Shown: in pieces, positions 15,095-17,542 of the stretch
Numbering within the stretch: position 1 is the first letter of the stretch
How the letters are laid out: every line of letters starts with the position of its first letter
Source: Clostridia bacterium
GTDB taxonomy: Bacteria; Bacillota; Clostridia; Oscillospirales; CAG-272
Reading direction: 5' to 3'
Length of the DNA stretch: 17,542 bases
Assembly: GCA_017451975.1 (NCBI GenBank)
Contig: JAFTNI010000138.1
Location: 1-17,542 of the forward strand
Notes under the pieces: model-generated
Told to the model about the DNA's origin: nothing
The model's database searches: none
What the model saw: only the letters and a program-made list of their open reading frames with translations
Position numbers and translations under genes: made by a program

Positions 15095-15699
15095 ACGCGG
15101 CGCATTTTGAGGAAATAAAGGAGCGCGTTCGCTCGCTTCAAAGCGAAAAGCGTTTCCGCCACACGCTTTCTGTTGTGAGGGAGGCAGAATATATTGCAAA
15201 AATGTGCGCCTTCAGCGAAGCGGAAACGGAAAAAGCAAGGCTTGCAGCGCTGCTACACGATATTACGAAATGCTTCAGCGACACAGAGCAAGCGGAAATG
15301 TTTGAAAAATACGGCATAACCGAGCAGAGTGAGCCGCCGACGGCGCACGAAAAAACGGGCGCATACTTTGCACGCGAGCTTTTCGGCGACGATATCGACA
15401 GCGATGTTTTTTCTGCTATTTCCTGCCATACCACGGGTAAGGCGGGCATGAGCGCGCTTGATATGGCAATTTTTATAGCCGATTTTACGGAAGAAACGCG
15501 CGAGCATGCATCTTGCCGCTATATGCGGGCATATTTGCACACGGAATGTGAAAGAATATGCGCAGAGCGCAAAAAAGCAGAAGAGCTGCTCCGCGATGTT
15601 ACACAAAGAATAATTGAAAATACACTTGGCTTTCTTACGCTCAGAAAAAGAAAGATAGACCTTCACACGGTGGAGGCCTGGAACTTTCTTGCAGAGTAA
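15091..15699 (+). CDS. yqeK: YqeK-family HD-domain hydrolase (symmetrical Ap4A hydrolase)
   Basis: HD-domain metal-dependent phosphohydrolase of 202 aa. Members of the YqeK family cleave diadenosine tetraphosphate symmetrically into two ADP. The metal ligands are visible in order: RHTLSV (H24), LLHDITK (H56-D57), TAHEKTGA (H86), CHTTGKAGMS (H113) and FIADFTEETR (D131). The last motif is normally YLADYIEPxR, so this copy is slightly divergent. ATG 15091 overlaps the nadD stop; longer open-frame starts inside nadD have no ribosome site. The in-frame TAA at 15697 is followed after 15 nt by the LCP gene in the same frame. Confidence 0.92.
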   Translation: MNAAHFEEIKERVRSLQSEKRFRHTLSVVREAEYIAKMCAFSEAETEKARLAALLHDITKCFSDTEQAEMFEKYGITEQSEPPTAHEKTGAYFARELFGDDIDSDVFSAISCHTTGKAGMSALDMAIFIADFTEETREHASCRYMRAYLHTECERICAERKKAEELLRDVTQRIIENTLGFLTLRKRKIDLHTVEAWNFLAE

Positions 15700-15717
15700 G
15701 GGAGTTATGGAAATTTG
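15697..15717 (+). promoter_or_regulatory. Ribosome binding site and TTG start of the LCP gene
   Basis: AAGGGAG, overlapping the yqeK stop, lies 10 nt before a TTG at 15715. This is the only initiator between the in-frame stop at 15697 and the LCP domain; the first in-frame ATG is near codon 59, too far inside. An ATG at 15707 is out of frame and closes after three codons. Confidence 0.7.
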
Positions 15718-16716
15718 ATAAAAAAATACGGGAAAAAGGCGCTGTTTTTCGCTCTTGCGCTGCTTGCGGCTTTTTGGCTTGCGGCACGGGGAAAGGCGCT
15801 TCCGCTTGCGCCTGTGGGCGCGGCGGAGAAGAGATTTTATACTTTTCTTGTTTGCGGGCTCGATAAAACATCTGAAAACACCGACGTTATGATGCTTGCC
15901 TCGCTCGATACCGAAAGCGGCGGCGTGAACATTTTGCAAATACCGCGCGATACTTTTGTAAACGGCGCGGGGCACGGCTTGCGCGTTACGCGCGTAAACG
16001 CCGTTTACGCGGCTTACCTTGGCTTGCAGGGCGGCAAAAAAGCCGCTATGGAAAAGCTTTGCAGCTTTCTGGGGCGCGCGCTCTGCGTGGAAATCGACAG
16101 ATACGTTCTTATGGATACGGCATCGTTTGCAAAAATCGTAGACGCCGTGGGCGGCGTGGAATACGATGTGCCCTTCGATATGGACTACGAGGACCCTGCG
16201 CAGGGGCTTTATATTCACCTGAAGGCGGGCACGCAAATGCTGAGCGGCAAAAAAGCCGAGGCTTTTATACGTTACCGCGCAGGCTATGCCACGGGCGATA
16301 TAGGCAGAGTAGAGGCGCGCGGCGGCTTTATGCGCGAGGCTTTGCGCCAAGTGCGCGAAAAGCTTTCCTGCACGTGCGCGGTTACAATAGCCGCAGAGCT
16401 TCTTTCGGCGGTTACAACGAATATAAGCGCACACGAGGCGGCATACTTTGCCGCAAGGCTTTACGGCGCGGAAAATGAAAGCGTGCATATAAAAACTCTT
16501 GCGGGCAGTGCCGTGCAAAACCCGAAAACGGGCGCGTGGATCTATTATGCGCTGAACAAGCGCGCCGCGCTTAATGATATAAACGCATATATAAAGCCGC
16601 ACGGCGCGGAGGCCTTATATGAAGAATTCGATGAGAGCGCGGTTTTTACCGATGACCCGAAGGGCGAAAACCCGTATATAAGCAAATATTACTATTCGGA
16701 AATAAAAAAAGAATAA
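15715..16716 (+). CDS. LytR-CpsA-Psr (LCP) family cell-wall polymer ligase
   Basis: LCP enzymes transfer undecaprenyl-linked glycopolymers (teichoic-acid or capsule type) to peptidoglycan at the outer face of the membrane. The 333-aa protein has a short basic N-terminus and one membrane segment (about 8-24). The LCP domain then shows CGLD (D50), TDVMM (D57), IPRDTFV (R78, D79), TRVNAVYA, VDAVGGVEYDVP (142-153), FIRYRAG (R186, R188) and GDIGR (R198). The Arg of the usual RSDT motif is Thr here (NTD), and the RQQ after the last Arg is replaced by ARGG, so it belongs to a diverged clostridial branch. There is no C-terminal extra domain. The start is TTG. Its place between yqeK and rsfS is typical of Clostridia. 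The polymer substrate cannot be inferred. Confidence 0.87.
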   Translation: MIKKYGKKALFFALALLAAFWLAARGKALPLAPVGAAEKRFYTFLVCGLDKTSENTDVMMLASLDTESGGVNILQIPRDTFVNGAGHGLRVTRVNAVYAAYLGLQGGKKAAMEKLCSFLGRALCVEIDRYVLMDTASFAKIVDAVGGVEYDVPFDMDYEDPAQGLYIHLKAGTQMLSGKKAEAFIRYRAGYATGDIGRVEARGGFMREALRQVREKLSCTCAVTIAAELLSAVTTNISAHEAAYFAARLYGAENESVHIKTLAGSAVQNPKTGAWIYYALNKRAALNDINAYIKPHGAEALYEEFDESAVFTDDPKGENPYISKYYYSEIKKE

Positions 16717-16737
16717 TATTACAGAAGGAGAGAAAGT

Positions 16738-17127
16738 ATGGAAAACACAGTTACCAATGAAATGCTCAGGGAAGATTCCCGCGCGCTTGCAGAAGAGATT
16801 GTTAGAATTCTCGATGCCAACAAAGCAGGCCAGCTAAAGCTTCTCCGCGTGAACGACAGAACCGTTATGACAGACTATTTCGTTATCTGCACGGGTAATT
16901 CCAACACGCATATAAAAAGCCTTTCCGGCGAGGTTGAATATAAGCTCGGCGAAAAGGGCATTGCTCACACGGGCGTTGACGGCTATGAATCCGGCATATG
17001 GATAGTTATGGACTATACTACGGTTATGGTTCACATCTTCAACCGTGAGCAGAGAGATTTCTTCAAGCTTGAAAAGCTTTGGGCGGACGCAGAGGATATC
17101 GCCCTCGATAATATTGTAACAGATTAA
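16738..17127 (+). CDS. rsfS: Ribosomal silencing factor RsfS
   Basis: Binds ribosomal protein uL14 on the large subunit and blocks joining to the 30S subunit, silencing translation when nutrients are low. The 129-aa protein matches the DUF143/RsfS family throughout: DYFVICTGNSNTHIKSL (46-62), W88 in GIWIVMDY, VMVHIFNRE (97-104), then R106 and the closing LEKLWADAE (111-119). It starts at ATG 16738 behind a strong AGAAGGAG site, 21 nt after the LCP gene. Its closeness to leuS fits the standard clostridial order. Confidence 0.96.
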   Translation: MENTVTNEMLREDSRALAEEIVRILDANKAGQLKLLRVNDRTVMTDYFVICTGNSNTHIKSLSGEVEYKLGEKGIAHTGVDGYESGIWIVMDYTTVMVHIFNREQRDFFKLEKLWADAEDIALDNIVTD

Positions 17128-17160
17128 CTTGTTTAAAAAACCAAGGAGTATATAGACAAA

Positions 17161-17542
17161 ATGAAATACGATTTCAAAACCACCGAACAAAAATGGCAGG
17201 ATGCCTGGGAAAATGCTGGCATTTTCCACGCATCCGACGATTTTACAAAGCCGAAATTTTACGGCCTTGTAGAATTTCCTTACCCCAGCGGCTCCGGTAT
17301 GCACGTTGGTCACATCAAGGCATATTCCGGCCTTGAGGTTGTTTCCCGCAAAAGACGTATGCAGGGCTTCAACGTTCTTTTCCCCATGGGCTTTGATGCA
17401 TACGGCCTTCCCACGGAAAACTCCGCAATCAAATTCAACACACACCCCAGAATACTTACAGACAGAAATATTGAAAAGTTTACAAGTCAGCTCAAGCGCG
17501 TAGGCTTTTCCTTCGATTGGACGCGCGTTATCGACACGACAG
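17161..17542 (+). CDS. leuS: Leucyl-tRNA synthetase, 3'-truncated by the window edge
   Basis: Class Ia aminoacyl-tRNA synthetase that charges tRNA-Leu. Only the first 127 codons are present. They contain the N-terminal helix (YDFKTTEQKWQDAWENAGIF), EFPYPSGSGMHVGHIKAYS with the HIGH-type ATP motif HVGH at 48-51, and PMGFDAYGLPTENSAIK (75-91). The last is a variant of the LeuRS pattern GWDAFGLPxENxAI, with Phe for Trp and Tyr for Phe. The editing and KMSKS regions are outside. ATG 17161 is preceded by AAGGAG with a rather long 12-nt spacing. No T-box leader fits in the 33-nt gap, so expression depends on the upstream operon. Confidence 0.95.
   Translation, partial: MKYDFKTTEQKWQDAWENAGIFHASDDFTKPKFYGLVEFPYPSGSGMHVGHIKAYSGLEVVSRKRRMQGFNVLFPMGFDAYGLPTENSAIKFNTHPRILTDRNIEKFTSQLKRVGFSFDWTRVIDTT

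Noticed and set aside
17128..17160. T-box riboswitch before leuS
   Set aside because: The gap is only 33 nt, far too short for a T-box leader, and no T-box sequence is present.
1..17542. tRNA or rRNA genes, CRISPR arrays, insertion sequences, integrase or toxin-antitoxin genes
   Set aside because: None was recognised on reading the window; all substantial coding frames are accounted for by the listed genes, and the non-coding gaps are all under 230 nt.

Overview
The window is a bacterial chromosome segment, most likely from a member of the Clostridia (Bacillota), probably an uncultured gut or rumen lineage. Reasons: strong AGGAGG-type ribosome binding sites; the gene orders rnc / radical SAM / smc / ftsY and nadD / yqeK / LCP / rsfS / leuS, which are typical of Clostridia; a LytR-CpsA-Psr cell-wall protein; an FtsY without the long acidic N-terminal domain; and a BspA-type leucine-rich-repeat protein of the kind common in gut clostridia. 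The genus cannot be told from the sequence alone.

Layout. Positions 1-2009 hold the 3' part of topA (the 5' end lies outside), closed by a hairpin terminator. Positions 2102-3888 hold a response regulator and histidine kinase with overlapping stop and start codons, followed by another hairpin. A small multi-spanning membrane protein (4059-4676) and a diacylglycerol-kinase-like lipid kinase on the minus strand (4767-5639) converge on one strong bidirectional terminator. An AT-rich divergent region (5640-5833) carries a near-consensus promoter for a membrane-anchored BspA-type repeat protein (5834-6901), which has its own perfect-palindrome terminator.

From 7009 to the right edge is one long plus-strand operon. 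It has a sigma-A-like promoter, a leader that can fold into a hairpin, and then eleven genes: rnc, an Elp3-like radical SAM gene, smc, ftsY, an XTP/dITP diphosphatase gene, yhbY, nadD, yqeK, an LCP gene, rsfS and leuS (cut by the right edge). Gaps are 33 nt or less, three junctions have minimal gaps or ATGA overlaps, and no internal terminator was seen. The genes cover RNA processing and ribosome maturation or silencing (rnc, yhbY, rsfS), chromosome condensation (smc), SRP-dependent membrane targeting (ftsY), nucleotide housekeeping (rdgB, yqeK), NAD synthesis (nadD), cell-wall polymer attachment (LCP) and leucyl-tRNA charging (leuS).

Most of the window is core housekeeping DNA. I found no mobile element, CRISPR array, tRNA or rRNA. 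The points that deserve a second look are the possible RNase III-sensitive leader of rnc, the radical SAM protein of unknown substrate translationally coupled to rnc, the two-component system with almost no extracytoplasmic domain, and the isolated BspA-like gene. I did not find convincing evidence for a wholly new system.
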